A stretch of 64,000 bases of DNA from Leptospira paudalimensis (GTDB lineage: Bacteria; Spirochaetota; Leptospiria; Leptospirales; Leptospiraceae): positions 1,718,231 through 1,782,230 of the forward strand of contig NZ_JAMQPR010000001.1 in assembly GCF_026151345.1 (NCBI RefSeq). The letters run 5' to 3'. Both the position numbers and the translations under genes were made by a program. This document shows, piece after piece, positions 7,607 to 17,343 of this stretch (position 1 is its first letter; the number at the start of each line of letters is the position of its first letter). The notes under the pieces were generated by a model. It was not told where the DNA came from, made no database searches, and worked only from the letters and a program-made list of their open reading frames with translations.

Positions 7607-10564
7607 GTGCAAAAATCCATTCATTTTCTCATACTATTTTGTTGTTTTCTTATCGGAATGGAAATTCTGGCACAGGATACTAATGGCTTAAAACTGCTAT
7701 TCCCTGACCAATCCTTACCAACGAAAAACCAACAAGAAGAAGAAAGAAAACAGACAACAACTCAAATCCAAAGAGGCATTGTTCGCAAATCTGTTGATGG
7801 CATGACGGACCGAGAAGTTGACGATAACTTAAGAAATTTAGGTTTGAATCCTACAGGAACAATTTATACCAAACGGGAACGATTACGGGAAGCACTTGTG
7901 CCTCCTGAAGAGGTTCCACTCACACCCGAATCTTTACTTGCCTCACAACCCAAAAAAGGCCCACCCATTCAAATCCAGAATGCTGCTGAGGGTCAACTCA
8001 TGAACATCGACAAAACAAAAGGTGGAGTCCTTGTTTTAAGAGGGAAGGTGCGTGTTAAAATCAAAGCAGGGGAATTGATTGCTGATTCTGTTTCCATCGA
8101 CGCAAATCGACAAGAAATTTATGCAGAAGGGGGAGTGGAATACAAAGACGGAAATGCCAAGGTGATTGGAGATCGTATGATCTATGATCTAAAATTAAAC
8201 CAAGGTGTTGTATACAATTCTAAGTTAAGTATGTTTCCTTCCCACTTCATTGGTCAAAAGATCAAACGATTGGATGAAAAACGATACCTATTAGAAATGG
8301 GTTACTTTACTGCATGTAATGCGGAACTCCCACACGAATCTTTCCAAGCCAAACGCATTGTCATCCATGATGATCGAACGGTAGTAGCGCAGTGGGTTTC
8401 TTATAAAGTTGGTGGCACAACTCTTTTTATGTTACCGTTTTTGTACAATTCAGAATCTGGTAATGGTGTTACCACACAGTTTGGTAAAAATAACACACAA
8501 GGTTGGTTTTGGCAAAACTCTTACCAATGGTCAGATTCTTATCCAAATAGTTTATTCTTAGCAAACGGATATAAATTTCGTTTTGATATGTATGAAAAAA
8601 CGGGCCAAGCTGCTCAGTTAGAGATGTGGAAAGTTTCACCCATTCTCAATTATAATATCAACTTAGGTTATGCTAATTATAAAAACACAGCTATCACTCC
8701 TGTTTATGAAGATCGTTTCAAAAATGGTGGAATTGGATCAGTTGCAGTAACCAATAACGTAGATCGGGGAGAATTATTTCCGAATACAAGTCTTCCTTAT
8801 CGTAATACGGGTGTTAACTATGACCCTTGGTGGAAAGCTGATTTACGGTTAAATGCTAAATTTAATGATTTTTCAAAAGATTACACTAGAAACTTTCAAT
8901 TACAATACGAAAATTATAGTAACAGATTGTTTGATTATGAATTTGGAAATCGATACCAACCTTCTAATTCTTTACAATCATTGTATACATACCGTGATGT
9001 ACGTTTTGGACTTATCAGAAACCTTCTAAACTGGAACTTCAATTATACAGAAAATAGAGGGGATTTGAGTGTTGGTATTTCCATGAGTCGAACCCTCATT
9101 TACCAAATCCAAGCAAATCAATTCTTTGCAGCACAAGATACATTACCAGCTGTCACCATTCGGAATTCCAGTAATATTGGATTAATCCCAGGAACTGCTA
9201 GCCCTGTTTATTGGGATTTGTTGTTCCAAACAAACATCAATCGAATTTACGGGCCACCACAACAAAAGTTAAATCCAACCACAGGTGTAGTGGATCCAAG
9301 AAGCCAATACCAAGATTATGTATTAAGGTCACAAACGAATGTGGTAGGAGAAACAGGGTTTCGTTCCCCAATTGCGATGGGAGCATACATGTCGTTTACT
9401 CCATCCGTTTATATGGGAGCCACAAAACAATCTGTTGAATTCCCTGGAACAGGAAGTGAGTTAAACGGACCAGACCGCGATGTAAACAAAGCATACGCAA
9501 CTTTACTCAAACAACAATCGTATCAATATGTAAGACAATCTCATACAGTTCGTATGGGAATTCCAGAAATTTTCCTTTCAACCACTTATCGCAGATTAGA
9601 TGCAGATAAAGCAGAAGCAAAAGATCCAATTTTGGGTAATTTACGCCAACACGAGGCTGAATTTTCATTAGAAAGTTATGCCTTAAATGATTGGGATATT
9701 TCAGTTCGGACCATCAGGGACTTACGTCAGTTTTCATCTTCTTATAACCCTGGTCTTACCAATATGCAACGTTGGTACTATACAGTTGTTAGGATTGGTG
9801 GTTTTTTTGATTTTGTGGATGGGTTCACAACGAGAAGACCAAGTTTGTTAGAGCGAAAACGAAACTTTTATTCCGGTATTTTTATCAATAATGATTATGT
9901 TCATCATACTCCACAAAATCGATCTCTATCTAACAACCTAACTGTATCGTATAAAATGGGAGGATTTTCTTGGCCCATCATTCGAGCATTCCGCAGTTTG
10001 GAAATTGGTTCAACTTGGTACCATGTTTACAAAGATAGTTTTTTAGATAGTTACCGATTCTTTTTCAAAACAGATGTGAAAGTAACTCGTTACACAGGAC
10101 TCGAATTGGAATTAGATTCCAGAGTAACTGAACCTTGGCGCCTAACTGCACTTGCACAAGGTCAGTTTTATGCATTAAATACAAGTCCTGAACTGTATAC
10201 TGCACAAACTGGAACCAATTATGACCAAACGACTATCTGGGAAGATTTGGCATCAGGAACCGGAGCTAAAGGACAAACGGAGAGACAAAAAACTGTTTTT
10301 AATATCAACAGGTTTATGATGACGTTTAAGATGGACCTTCATAATTGGGAGTATCGATTGGGATATAGTATGAACCTTCGTGCTTTACCGGGAGGTCTTG
10401 CTCTCAACAACCAATTAACTTTTTACGATCAATCCGTATATTTATCTGTAAATTTAACAAATTTCAGTTTTGGAGATTCAGCATCTGCCCAAGCAACAAG
10501 GGTAAGATTGTATCGATTCAGAAAACGTCCATTAGATGGGACTTCGACAGATTTAACAGATTAA
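7607..10564 (+). CDS. lptD: LptD/OstA-type LPS-assembly outer-membrane protein
   Basis: A 985-residue outer-membrane protein expected to insert lipopolysaccharide into the outer leaflet, as the terminal part of the Lpt bridge. The N-terminus is a signal peptide (about 1-22, ending ILAQ). A linker follows, then an OstA/LptA-like beta domain at about 120-230 with repeated short strands (GVLVLRGKVRVKIKAGEL; AEGGVEYKDGNAKVIGD). From about 230 on there is a long aromatic-rich beta-barrel region with alternating hydrophobic residues. GTG at 7607 is the first usable start and the only one that keeps the signal peptide. It is the first gene of a plus-strand run with a polyprenyl glycosylphosphotransferase. 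Leptospira makes LPS, which fits. Confidence 0.85.
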   Translation: MQKSIHFLILFCCFLIGMEILAQDTNGLKLLFPDQSLPTKNQQEEERKQTTTQIQRGIVRKSVDGMTDREVDDNLRNLGLNPTGTIYTKRERLREALVPPEEVPLTPESLLASQPKKGPPIQIQNAAEGQLMNIDKTKGGVLVLRGKVRVKIKAGELIADSVSIDANRQEIYAEGGVEYKDGNAKVIGDRMIYDLKLNQGVVYNSKLSMFPSHFIGQKIKRLDEKRYLLEMGYFTACNAELPHESFQAKRIVIHDDRTVVAQWVSYKVGGTTLFMLPFLYNSESGNGVTTQFGKNNTQGWFWQNSYQWSDSYPNSLFLANGYKFRFDMYEKTGQAAQLEMWKVSPILNYNINLGYANYKNTAITPVYEDRFKNGGIGSVAVTNNVDRGELFPNTSLPYRNTGVNYDPWWKADLRLNAKFNDFSKDYTRNFQLQYENYSNRLFDYEFGNRYQPSNSLQSLYTYRDVRFGLIRNLLNWNFNYTENRGDLSVGISMSRTLIYQIQANQFFAAQDTLPAVTIRNSSNIGLIPGTASPVYWDLLFQTNINRIYGPPQQKLNPTTGVVDPRSQYQDYVLRSQTNVVGETGFRSPIAMGAYMSFTPSVYMGATKQSVEFPGTGSELNGPDRDVNKAYATLLKQQSYQYVRQSHTVRMGIPEIFLSTTYRRLDADKAEAKDPILGNLRQHEAEFSLESYALNDWDISVRTIRDLRQFSSSYNPGLTNMQRWYYTVVRIGGFFDFVDGFTTRRPSLLERKRNFYSGIFINNDYVHHTPQNRSLSNNLTVSYKMGGFSWPIIRAFRSLEIGSTWYHVYKDSFLDSYRFFFKTDVKVTRYTGLELELDSRVTEPWRLTALAQGQFYALNTSPELYTAQTGTNYDQTTIWEDLASGTGAKGQTERQKTVFNINRFMMTFKMDLHNWEYRLGYSMNLRALPGGLALNNQLTFYDQSVYLSVNLTNFSFGDSASAQATRVRLYRFRKRPLDGTSTDLTD

Positions 10565-10577
10565 AGATGGTAACCAA

Positions 10578-11978
10578 ATGCTAAAAGAAAGAAGCCAATC
10601 ATTCAAATTACTATTTTTAGTTACTGATTTTTTTATAGGCTTAGCTAGTTTTTTAACAGCTTATGTAGTTAGGTATTATTTATCTCCAGATTCTAGTTTT
10701 CAAATCCAAACAATTGATCCTGTCAATTATTTGATCCTGGGAATAGTGCTTGGATTTTCCCAAGTCGTTTCCTTTTTATCCATCGATTTATACCACCCAA
10801 GAAGAGGTTTATCTTTTTCAGATGAACTTTTTGCCATCATCTCAGGAGTGATCCTCAATCTTCTAGTTGTATTATCTCTTCTCTTTTTCTTTCGTGGAGA
10901 AAGTTTTTCTCGATTGGTGATCGGTTACTTTGCAATTTGTACGGTAATCCTCACTTCCTTTTCTCATTTTGTTCTCAGATCACTCATGCAGTATCTAAGG
11001 AGCAAGGGTTATAATTTAAAGTCAGTTCTCATCATTGGAACTGGTAAATCAGCCATTAACTTTTCTAAAACATTACAAAAACATTCTATTTATGGATATA
11101 CTGTCAAAGGGTTTGTGGCTGGTAAAAAAAATCTTTCCCCAAAACAAATTCAAACTGTCACATCGACAACCAAGTTAGAAAATTTTGTAGAGCAAAACCA
11201 AATTGATTTAATTGTTTATGCACTTTCACACGAAGAAGGGGATTCCTTAAAGGAAGTGATCGATATTGCTGATTTTCATGGTATCGATTTAAAGGTAATT
11301 CCCAGTTACGAAGAGATTGTCACTGCCAAAGGTAGAGTGGAAGTGTTAGATGGGATTCCCATTATTTCCATTCGTAACATTCCACTACGATTAGGATATA
11401 ATTTGGTTTTAAAGAGAAGCTTTGATATCCTGTTTTCGCTATTTTTTATCCTTTTGTTTAGTCCATTCTATCTCTTAATTGCATTACTTGTGAAATTGAC
11501 AAGCAAAGGTCCTATCTTTTATAAGCAAGAAAGAGTTGGTCTTGACAACAAAGTTTTTGGAATGATCAAATTTCGTTCCATGGTTGTCCAAGCCAAAGAA
11601 AAATCTGATACATTATGGACTGTTAAAGATGATCCAAGGGTAACACCAGTTGGATCTATCCTACGTAAATTATCTTTGGATGAAACACCACAATTTTTCA
11701 ATGTATTACTTGGTGATATGTCAGTTGTTGGACCTAGACCAGAAAGACCGTTTTATGTGGAAAAGTTCAGAAACGAACACCACCAATATATGCGTCGTCA
11801 TGCGGCAAAAGCTGGGATCACGGGTTGGGCACAAGTACAAGGATATAGAGGAGACACCTCTATTGAAAAAAGAATCGAAGCAGATATTTTTTACATCGAA
11901 AACTGGTCTTTACTTTTGGATATAAAAATCATTTTACTCACACCTTTAAAAGCGATTATAGATAGGAATGCATACTGA
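10578..11978 (+). CDS. Undecaprenyl-phosphate sugar phosphotransferase (WcaJ/WbaP family)
   Basis: A 466-residue inner-membrane enzyme that transfers a sugar-1-phosphate from a nucleotide sugar to undecaprenyl phosphate, the first step of a polysaccharide or O-antigen repeat. It has four N-terminal membrane helices (about 10-130), a Rossmann-like CoA-binding fold with VLIIGTGKSA near 150, and another hydrophobic helix near 275. The C-terminal bacterial sugar transferase domain follows, with GPIFYKQERVG, FRSM, DDPRVTPVG, LDETPQ and GDMSVVGPRPE. Length matches the family. It lies 13 bases after lptD, linking LPS synthesis and export. The sugar used cannot be told from sequence. Confidence 0.9.
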   Translation: MLKERSQSFKLLFLVTDFFIGLASFLTAYVVRYYLSPDSSFQIQTIDPVNYLILGIVLGFSQVVSFLSIDLYHPRRGLSFSDELFAIISGVILNLLVVLSLLFFFRGESFSRLVIGYFAICTVILTSFSHFVLRSLMQYLRSKGYNLKSVLIIGTGKSAINFSKTLQKHSIYGYTVKGFVAGKKNLSPKQIQTVTSTTKLENFVEQNQIDLIVYALSHEEGDSLKEVIDIADFHGIDLKVIPSYEEIVTAKGRVEVLDGIPIISIRNIPLRLGYNLVLKRSFDILFSLFFILLFSPFYLLIALLVKLTSKGPIFYKQERVGLDNKVFGMIKFRSMVVQAKEKSDTLWTVKDDPRVTPVGSILRKLSLDETPQFFNVLLGDMSVVGPRPERPFYVEKFRNEHHQYMRRHAAKAGITGWAQVQGYRGDTSIEKRIEADIFYIENWSLLLDIKIILLTPLKAIIDRNAY

Positions 11979-11987
11979 GGAAACCTT

Positions 11988-12272
11988 ATGGATGAAAAAG
12001 AATTAAAGAACATTGCTAACTTAGCAAAACTCAACATTGAAGACAGTGAAATTGCAGGTATGCTCAGTGATTTCTCGAGAATTGTACAGTATGTAGATGA
12101 AATCAAAAATCTTGATACATCGAAAGTTGGTGATGATGAGATTTATGAACAAATTTTCTATGAACTGAGAAAAGATTTAAGTGAAAACTCGCTAAAACGA
12201 GATGATTTATCAAAAATTGCTCCTTCATACGAAAATGGGTATGTCGTTGTTCCAAAGGTGATTGAAACATGA
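11988..12272 (+). CDS. gatC: Asp-tRNA(Asn)/Glu-tRNA(Gln) amidotransferase subunit C
   Basis: A 94-residue small subunit that stabilises GatA in the GatCAB amidotransferase, which converts misacylated Glu-tRNA(Gln) (and Asp-tRNA(Asn)) to the amide. It shows the GatC pattern [13 protein letters not shown] and a C-terminal [22 protein letters not shown] stretch. Length is typical (90-100). A good ribosome binding site (GAGGAAAC) precedes the ATG. It overlaps gatA by four bases (ATGA), which supports coupled translation. No GatB lies in this window. Confidence 0.93.
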   Translation: MDEKELKNIANLAKLNIEDSEIAGMLSDFSRIVQYVDEIKNLDTSKVGDDEIYEQIFYELRKDLSENSLKRDDLSKIAPSYENGYVVVPKVIET

Positions 12273-13735
12273 AAGATATTATATTTCTAACTTATTCCGA
12301 GATCAAAAAAAAGCTGAATGATGGGAGTTTAACCTCACAAGAGTTAGTCTCCGCATATTTAGAGCGAATTAAAGCTAGTGATTCAAAAGTGAAAGCATTT
12401 TTGAATCTAAATGCTGACAAGATACTTACCGAAGCGAAAGCAAGTGATGAAAGAAGAAAAGTCGGTAAACCTTTCTCTGAATTCGATGGAATCCCAATCG
12501 GAATCAAAGACAATATCTGTATCAGAGGGGAAATCACTTCATGTTCTTCTAAGATTTTGGAAAATTTTGAATCTCCGTATGATGCAACAGTCATCACAAA
12601 ATTAAAAGAGAAAGGTTTTGTTTTTTTCCCGAGACTGAATATGGACGAATTTGCAATGGGTTCTTCTACAGAAAACAGTGCATTCCAAACATCTAAAAAC
12701 CCATTTGATACAGATCGGATTCCTGGTGGATCAAGTGGTGGTTCGGCGGCAGCAGTAGCAGCTTCCATGTTACCAATTTCACTCGGTTCAGACACAGGTG
12801 GATCGATTCGGCAACCAGCTGCACTTTGTGGAATTTGGGGCTTAAAACCTACTTATGGAAGAGTATCGCGTTATGGACTTGTTGCTTATGCATCCAGTTT
12901 AGACCAAATTGGACCTTTTTCCAATGACATGGAAGGGATTAGTGACCTATTAGAAATTTTATCAGGACTTGATACAAAAGACCAAACAACCGCTAAAGTA
13001 GATCATTTTGATTCCAAATCCGTGAATACAATTGATTGGAAAGGTAAAAAAATTGGGATCATGAAAACTGAAGATTTTAATTTTTCACCTGATGTGAATG
13101 CAAGGTATTTAGAAATTTTGAAATCATTGCAAGAAAAAGGTGCAGAGTTAGTCGCATTAGATTTTTCCCTTTTGAAATATGCAATTCCAGTATATTACTT
13201 AATCGCAACTGCAGAATGTTCTTCTAATTTAAGTCGTTTTGATGGAATACGATACGGATTACGAAAGGAAACCACTGGAAAATTAGAGGATTTATATTCA
13301 GAATCAAGAAGTGCTGGATTTGGAAAAGAAGTCAAAAGAAGGATATTACTAGGAACTTTCTCATTGAGTTCAGGTTACTATGACGCTTATTATGGTAAGG
13401 CTCAAAAAGCTAGAGTTCTCATCCGAAAACAATATGCAGATTTTTTTAAATCAGTAGATATCATTTTACAACCTACATCTCCAACAACAGCATTCAAAGT
13501 GGGAGAAAAAACAAAAGATCCCATTCAAATGTACCAAGCTGACATTCTGACAACTTCTGTTAATTTAGCAGGCGTTCCAGCGATCAGTTGCCCTGCCGGT
13601 GTTGATCAAAATGGACTTCCAATTGGAATCCAATTAACATCTTCGCATTTTGATGAAGTTAAACTACTTAGTTATGCAAATTCACTCTCCAAATTGGATC
13701 TTTGTAAGATAACATTGCCGAAAGAGATCAAATAA
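12269..13735 (+). CDS. gatA: Asp-tRNA(Asn)/Glu-tRNA(Gln) amidotransferase subunit A
   Basis: A 488-residue amidase-signature enzyme that hydrolyses glutamine and channels ammonia to GatB. The catalytic Lys lies in IGIKDNI near residue 76. The cis-Ser and nucleophile Ser lie in [13 protein letters not shown] and [13 protein letters not shown] (about 150-180). Length matches the family. It overlaps gatC by four bases and is followed by hisF after one base, so the three are one transcript. Because asnS is also in the window (21.4 kb), the enzyme may mainly serve Gln-tRNA formation, although that is inference. Confidence 0.95.
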   Translation: MKDIIFLTYSEIKKKLNDGSLTSQELVSAYLERIKASDSKVKAFLNLNADKILTEAKASDERRKVGKPFSEFDGIPIGIKDNICIRGEITSCSSKILENFESPYDATVITKLKEKGFVFFPRLNMDEFAMGSSTENSAFQTSKNPFDTDRIPGGSSGGSAAAVAASMLPISLGSDTGGSIRQPAALCGIWGLKPTYGRVSRYGLVAYASSLDQIGPFSNDMEGISDLLEILSGLDTKDQTTAKVDHFDSKSVNTIDWKGKKIGIMKTEDFNFSPDVNARYLEILKSLQEKGAELVALDFSLLKYAIPVYYLIATAECSSNLSRFDGIRYGLRKETTGKLEDLYSESRSAGFGKEVKRRILLGTFSLSSGYYDAYYGKAQKARVLIRKQYADFFKSVDIILQPTSPTTAFKVGEKTKDPIQMYQADILTTSVNLAGVPAISCPAGVDQNGLPIGIQLTSSHFDEVKLLSYANSLSKLDLCKITLPKEIK

Positions 13736-13736
13736 A

Positions 13737-14504
13737 ATGGATGAATTAACCAAAAGAGTGATTCCTTGTTTGGACATCAAGGGAGGAAGAGTGGTAAAAG
13801 GGGTCCAGTTCGTCAACTTGATCGATGCGGGAGATCCTGTTTCATGTGCGATTGCATATGAAGAAAACAAAGCAGATGAATTGTGTTTTTTAGACATCAC
13901 TGCTTCCTCTGACAAACGAGACATTCTTTTGCATTTAGTAGAAGAGGTAGCTAACAAATTATTTATCCCTTTCACAGTTGGTGGAGGAATTCGTACCATA
14001 GATGATGTAAAAGCTGTCCTCAATAAAGGTGCAGACAAAGTATCAATCAATACAAGTGCCTTTCAAAACCCAAAACTTTTAAAAGATGCAAGTGAGATTT
14101 ATGGTTCACAATGTATCGTTTGTGCAATTGATGTGAAATTCCATCCAGAAAGAAAACGATATGAAGTGTATCTGAATGGTGGTAGAGCTGAAACCGGTCG
14201 TGAAGCATTAGATTGGGGACGTGAAGCATCTGAAATGGGTGCAGGTGAAATTTTACTCACATCCATGGACAAAGATGGCACAAAAGATGGGTTTGATATT
14301 ACTTTGATGAAAACTTTCACAAATAATCTATCCATTCCGATTATTGCTTCAGGTGGAGCTGGTAATCCAGAGCACATGGCGGAAGTGATTTTACGTGGAG
14401 GTGCTGATGCTGTACTTGCTGCTTCTATCTTTCATTTTGGAGAATTTTCCATCCAAGAAACAAAACAAACAATGAAAGAAATGGGTATCAAAGTAAGATT
14501 ATGA
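13737..14504 (+). CDS. hisF: Imidazole glycerol phosphate synthase cyclase subunit
   Basis: A 255-residue TIM-barrel enzyme of histidine synthesis. With HisH it turns PRFAR and glutamine-derived ammonia into imidazole glycerol phosphate and AICAR. The first catalytic Asp is in CLDIKGGRVVKG (near 12), the second in VCAIDVKF (near 132). The phosphate-binding loops GGGIRT and ASGGAGN are present. Length is standard. No hisH or other his gene is nearby. It sits between gatA and a symporter gene, overlapping the latter by four bases, so histidine synthesis genes look dispersed in this genome. Confidence 0.95.
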   Translation: MDELTKRVIPCLDIKGGRVVKGVQFVNLIDAGDPVSCAIAYEENKADELCFLDITASSDKRDILLHLVEEVANKLFIPFTVGGGIRTIDDVKAVLNKGADKVSINTSAFQNPKLLKDASEIYGSQCIVCAIDVKFHPERKRYEVYLNGGRAETGREALDWGREASEMGAGEILLTSMDKDGTKDGFDITLMKTFTNNLSIPIIASGGAGNPEHMAEVILRGGADAVLAASIFHFGEFSIQETKQTMKEMGIKVRL

Positions 14505-16237
14505 ATTCATTTCATATCTTAGATTATCTCTTTTTCCTTTTTCCTTTTTTCATTATATTTTTCATTCTGTATCGTTTCCGAGCTAAAAACAATTCCACAA
14601 AAGAATATTTCCAAGCCGAAGGAAGTTTAAATTGGTTTGTTGCGGGAACTGCCATGGTTGCAACAACCTTTGCGGCTGACACACCTCTTGCCGTAACAGA
14701 GATTATTCGAACCCAAGGAATATCAGGAAATTGGATTTGGTGGTATATGGCTGTTGGTGGGTTTGTTACTGTATTTTTCTTTTCCAAACTTTGGAAACGT
14801 TCAGGAGCAAGCACTGACTTAGAACTCATTCAAATTCGTTATAGTGGTAAGGAAGCTGAATTTTTAAGAGGATTTAAAGCATTTGTCATTGGTTTACTTC
14901 TAAATTTAGTGATCCTTGGTTGGGTAAACCTAGCCATGTTAAAAATCATACCTGTTTTTTTTCCAAGTATCAATTCGTCACTTGTATTAGTATTTTTATT
15001 GTTATTCGGTGTCATTTATACCGCCATTGCTGGATTACGCGGAATTTCCTATATTGATGTTTTTCAATTTTTTCTAGCGTGGATTGGATGTATCCTGTTT
15101 GCCTATTTTGCACTCCAACTTCCTTCGATAGGTGGTTTGGAAAATTTAAAATCACAATTACCGAAGGACAAAATCCTATTTTTCCCCAACGGGGATCATG
15201 GATCACTCCCTTGGGATCATTTTTTGATCCTACTAACAGTACTTTGGTGGTCAAGCTGGTATCCTGGATCTGAACCGGGAGGTGGAGGTTACATTGCACA
15301 AAGAATCCTTGCTACCAAAAATGAATCAGCAGCGCTAAAGGGTAGTTTATGGTTTGTGATTGCTCATTATTTTGTTAGACCTTGGCCATGGATTTTAGTA
15401 GCACTTGTTTCCATTGTCTTATACCCAAATTTATCAGAGATAGAAAGTGGTAAAGGTTTCCTCATGGTTTTACAAGAAGGAATGCCAAATGGAATGAAAG
15501 GATTAATGCTAAGTGCCTTTTTGGCTGCTTATTTATCCACTTTAGCAACTCATTTGAATTGGGGTGCTTCTTATTTAGTGAATGATTTGTGGAAACCATT
15601 TACGAATGGAAAAAAGTCCGATTCTTATTTTGTAAAAATTTCTTATCTCATACAACTCCTAACGGCAGTATTTTCGTTTTTTCTCGCGGTATATGGAATG
15701 GAAACCATTAAAGGTGCTTGGGTATTTTTACTTGAAGCTTCTTCAGGTATTGGATTTGTATTGATTGTTAGATGGTATTTTTGGCGAATTTCAGCTTGGA
15801 CTGAAATTTTAGCACTGATACTTTCTCCCATTTTATATATTGTTTATTCACATTTACTACAATTTCCATTCCCTTATTCTATCCTATACACTTCCATAAG
15901 TTCCGCGATGATCTTACTTCTTTCCACTTATGTATTACCCAATACAAAAAAGGAAATCTTGTATTCATTTTACGAAACAACAAAACCTCCACATTTTTTT
16001 TGGAGGGGATTTTTCAGTGAAAATCCAGAATACAAACAAAGTTTTTATCATAACCATATTATCATGTCTCTTATTGGAACAGTATTTGGATTGTGTTTTG
16101 TATTTGGTGGACTCTATACGATTCAGTGTCTTTTTTGGAAAGAAGGAGAAATCAAATTTGGAATCTTGTTTTTTCTGATTGGATTACTTGGACTCATTTT
16201 TTCCGTTCAAAAAATTCAGTCTAAATCCAGACCTTAA
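14501..16237 (+). CDS. Sodium:solute symporter family transporter
   Basis: A 578-residue inner-membrane protein with about 13-14 hydrophobic segments, of the SSS (SLC5-like) family. Sodium-site-type small-residue helices appear early (FVAGTAMVATTFAADTPLA at about 48-66). A conserved WWSSWYPGSEPGGGGYIAQR loop near 255 is characteristic of an uncharacterised subgroup. The substrate cannot be inferred. The ATG overlaps hisF by four bases, so translation is coupled. It is the last gene of the lptD-led run and converges on a lipase-like gene. Confidence 0.88.
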   Translation: MNSFHILDYLFFLFPFFIIFFILYRFRAKNNSTKEYFQAEGSLNWFVAGTAMVATTFAADTPLAVTEIIRTQGISGNWIWWYMAVGGFVTVFFFSKLWKRSGASTDLELIQIRYSGKEAEFLRGFKAFVIGLLLNLVILGWVNLAMLKIIPVFFPSINSSLVLVFLLLFGVIYTAIAGLRGISYIDVFQFFLAWIGCILFAYFALQLPSIGGLENLKSQLPKDKILFFPNGDHGSLPWDHFLILLTVLWWSSWYPGSEPGGGGYIAQRILATKNESAALKGSLWFVIAHYFVRPWPWILVALVSIVLYPNLSEIESGKGFLMVLQEGMPNGMKGLMLSAFLAAYLSTLATHLNWGASYLVNDLWKPFTNGKKSDSYFVKISYLIQLLTAVFSFFLAVYGMETIKGAWVFLLEASSGIGFVLIVRWYFWRISAWTEILALILSPILYIVYSHLLQFPFPYSILYTSISSAMILLLSTYVLPNTKKEILYSFYETTKPPHFFWRGFFSENPEYKQSFYHNHIIMSLIGTVFGLCFVFGGLYTIQCLFWKEGEIKFGILFFLIGLLGLIFSVQKIQSKSRP

Positions 16238-16251
16238 ATTCTTTTTTAAGG
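16232..16251. terminator. Short hairpin spanning two convergent stops
   Basis: CCTTAAA (16232-16238) and TTTAAGG (16245-16251) form a 7-bp perfect stem around a TTCTTT loop. It covers the stop region of the symporter gene (plus) and the stop of the lipase gene (minus). It is AT-rich and short, so termination strength is doubtful. Confidence 0.3.
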
Positions 16252-17343
16252 GTGATTTCGAATTTCCGTGATCACTTGAGAAAATAAATTTCGGCTTTTT
16301 GTGTCATCAACATTGATTGTCTGGAATGCCATCATAGAATGATCACAATCACTAACATTGATTTGTTTGCTACTGAGGTTACCAATCCTTGCGCTATTGA
16401 CAGGAACGATACCGTCTGATTGAGTAAATCCAGCATTGGATAGTAGGGTACATCCTGTGTTATAGTAAAACGTTTCGCCAACACTACAGCTACTTAAGAC
16501 CCCTGCAAAACTAATGAACTTACTATTAAAACCTGATTTAAGGTACGAATCATTTAAAGCATCTAACACGAGATTTGTGGCTCCATTCAAAACTGGTTGT
16601 AAATTGCCCTGATTGGTATACGCAAGTTCCTGACCTCCTTGTGTATTAACTAAATAATTTCCAAGTTCATTGACAAAGGGATTTGAACCCAAAAAATTAT
16701 TAGTCGCAAATGGTGAACCGTATTGCGGGCTGGCAAGGGTTACGACCAAACGTACAAATGGTAAATCTCCTGTTTCCTTTGCAAGGGCAACACGAGTCAC
16801 AAGTCCACCCATGGAATGTGCAACGATATAAACAGAATCTGTATCAACAAAACTTGCACGCAAAGTTGCATAAAACTGTCTGCCATTTACTAAAATACTG
16901 TTAGAAGTTCTATAGGTATATACATACAAATCAAATTCTGATTTTGCAGAATCCCTTCCTTCTTGGTAATGAATGAGTCCATTAGAAAATGTATTCTTTA
17001 TATTTTGAATTTTTTTTTCATCGTTTGTAATCGGATCAGAATCTCTTTCTGCTGGATTCCAACCATGGACAAATATAATTTTTTTGGCATTCGCCTTTGG
17101 AAACCAGTCAATGGATACAAATTGGGAATTTGCTAAATTTCTGGAATTTCCTGGAATAAAACCAAATAATTTCTGATTGGGATTGGGTAAAAGTCCAAGA
17201 AAAGCAAGTAACAACGCTTCTTCGTTTTTGTCTTTTTCGGAAACAAATTCTTTCCTATAAAAATCGTACAAACAAGATTGAAATGTCATGATCGAGAATA
17301 TGAAAAATAAAAAAATGCCAATGATTCGCTTATTGCGAGACAT
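16246..17343 (-). CDS. Lipase-like alpha/beta-hydrolase lipoprotein
   Basis: An exported alpha/beta hydrolase of about 365 residues, resembling triacylglycerol lipases and related esterases. The nucleophile elbow is AHSMGG. A later SDGIVPV supplies a plausible Asp, and SDCDHSMM a plausible His. The reading frame opens at 17376, but the ATG at 17343 gives a proper lipoprotein signal (MSRNKR, hydrophobic core, Cys in FQSC), so I take that start. Four further Cys between about 285 and 310 may form disulphides. The start lies inside the end of the rRNA methyltransferase gene (14-bp overlap), last in a five-gene coupled run. Confidence 0.8.
   Translation of the reverse strand: MSRNKRIIGIFLFFIFSIMTFQSCLYDFYRKEFVSEKDKNEEALLLAFLGLLPNPNQKLFGFIPGNSRNLANSQFVSIDWFPKANAKKIIFVHGWNPAERDSDPITNDEKKIQNIKNTFSNGLIHYQEGRDSAKSEFDLYVYTYRTSNSILVNGRQFYATLRASFVDTDSVYIVAHSMGGLVTRVALAKETGDLPFVRLVVTLASPQYGSPFATNNFLGSNPFVNELGNYLVNTQGGQELAYTNQGNLQPVLNGATNLVLDALNDSYLKSGFNSKFISFAGVLSSCSVGETFYYNTGCTLLSNAGFTQSDGIVPVNSARIGNLSSKQINVSDCDHSMMAFQTINVDDTKSRNLFSQVITEIRNHP

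Noticed and set aside
7467..7691. Plus-strand ORF of 74 aa before lptD
   Set aside because: It overlaps the lptD start by 85 bases in another frame, has no ribosome binding site and its composition looks random.
12292..12795. 167-aa minus-strand ORF across gatA
   Set aside because: Antisense shadow of a highly conserved amidase gene.
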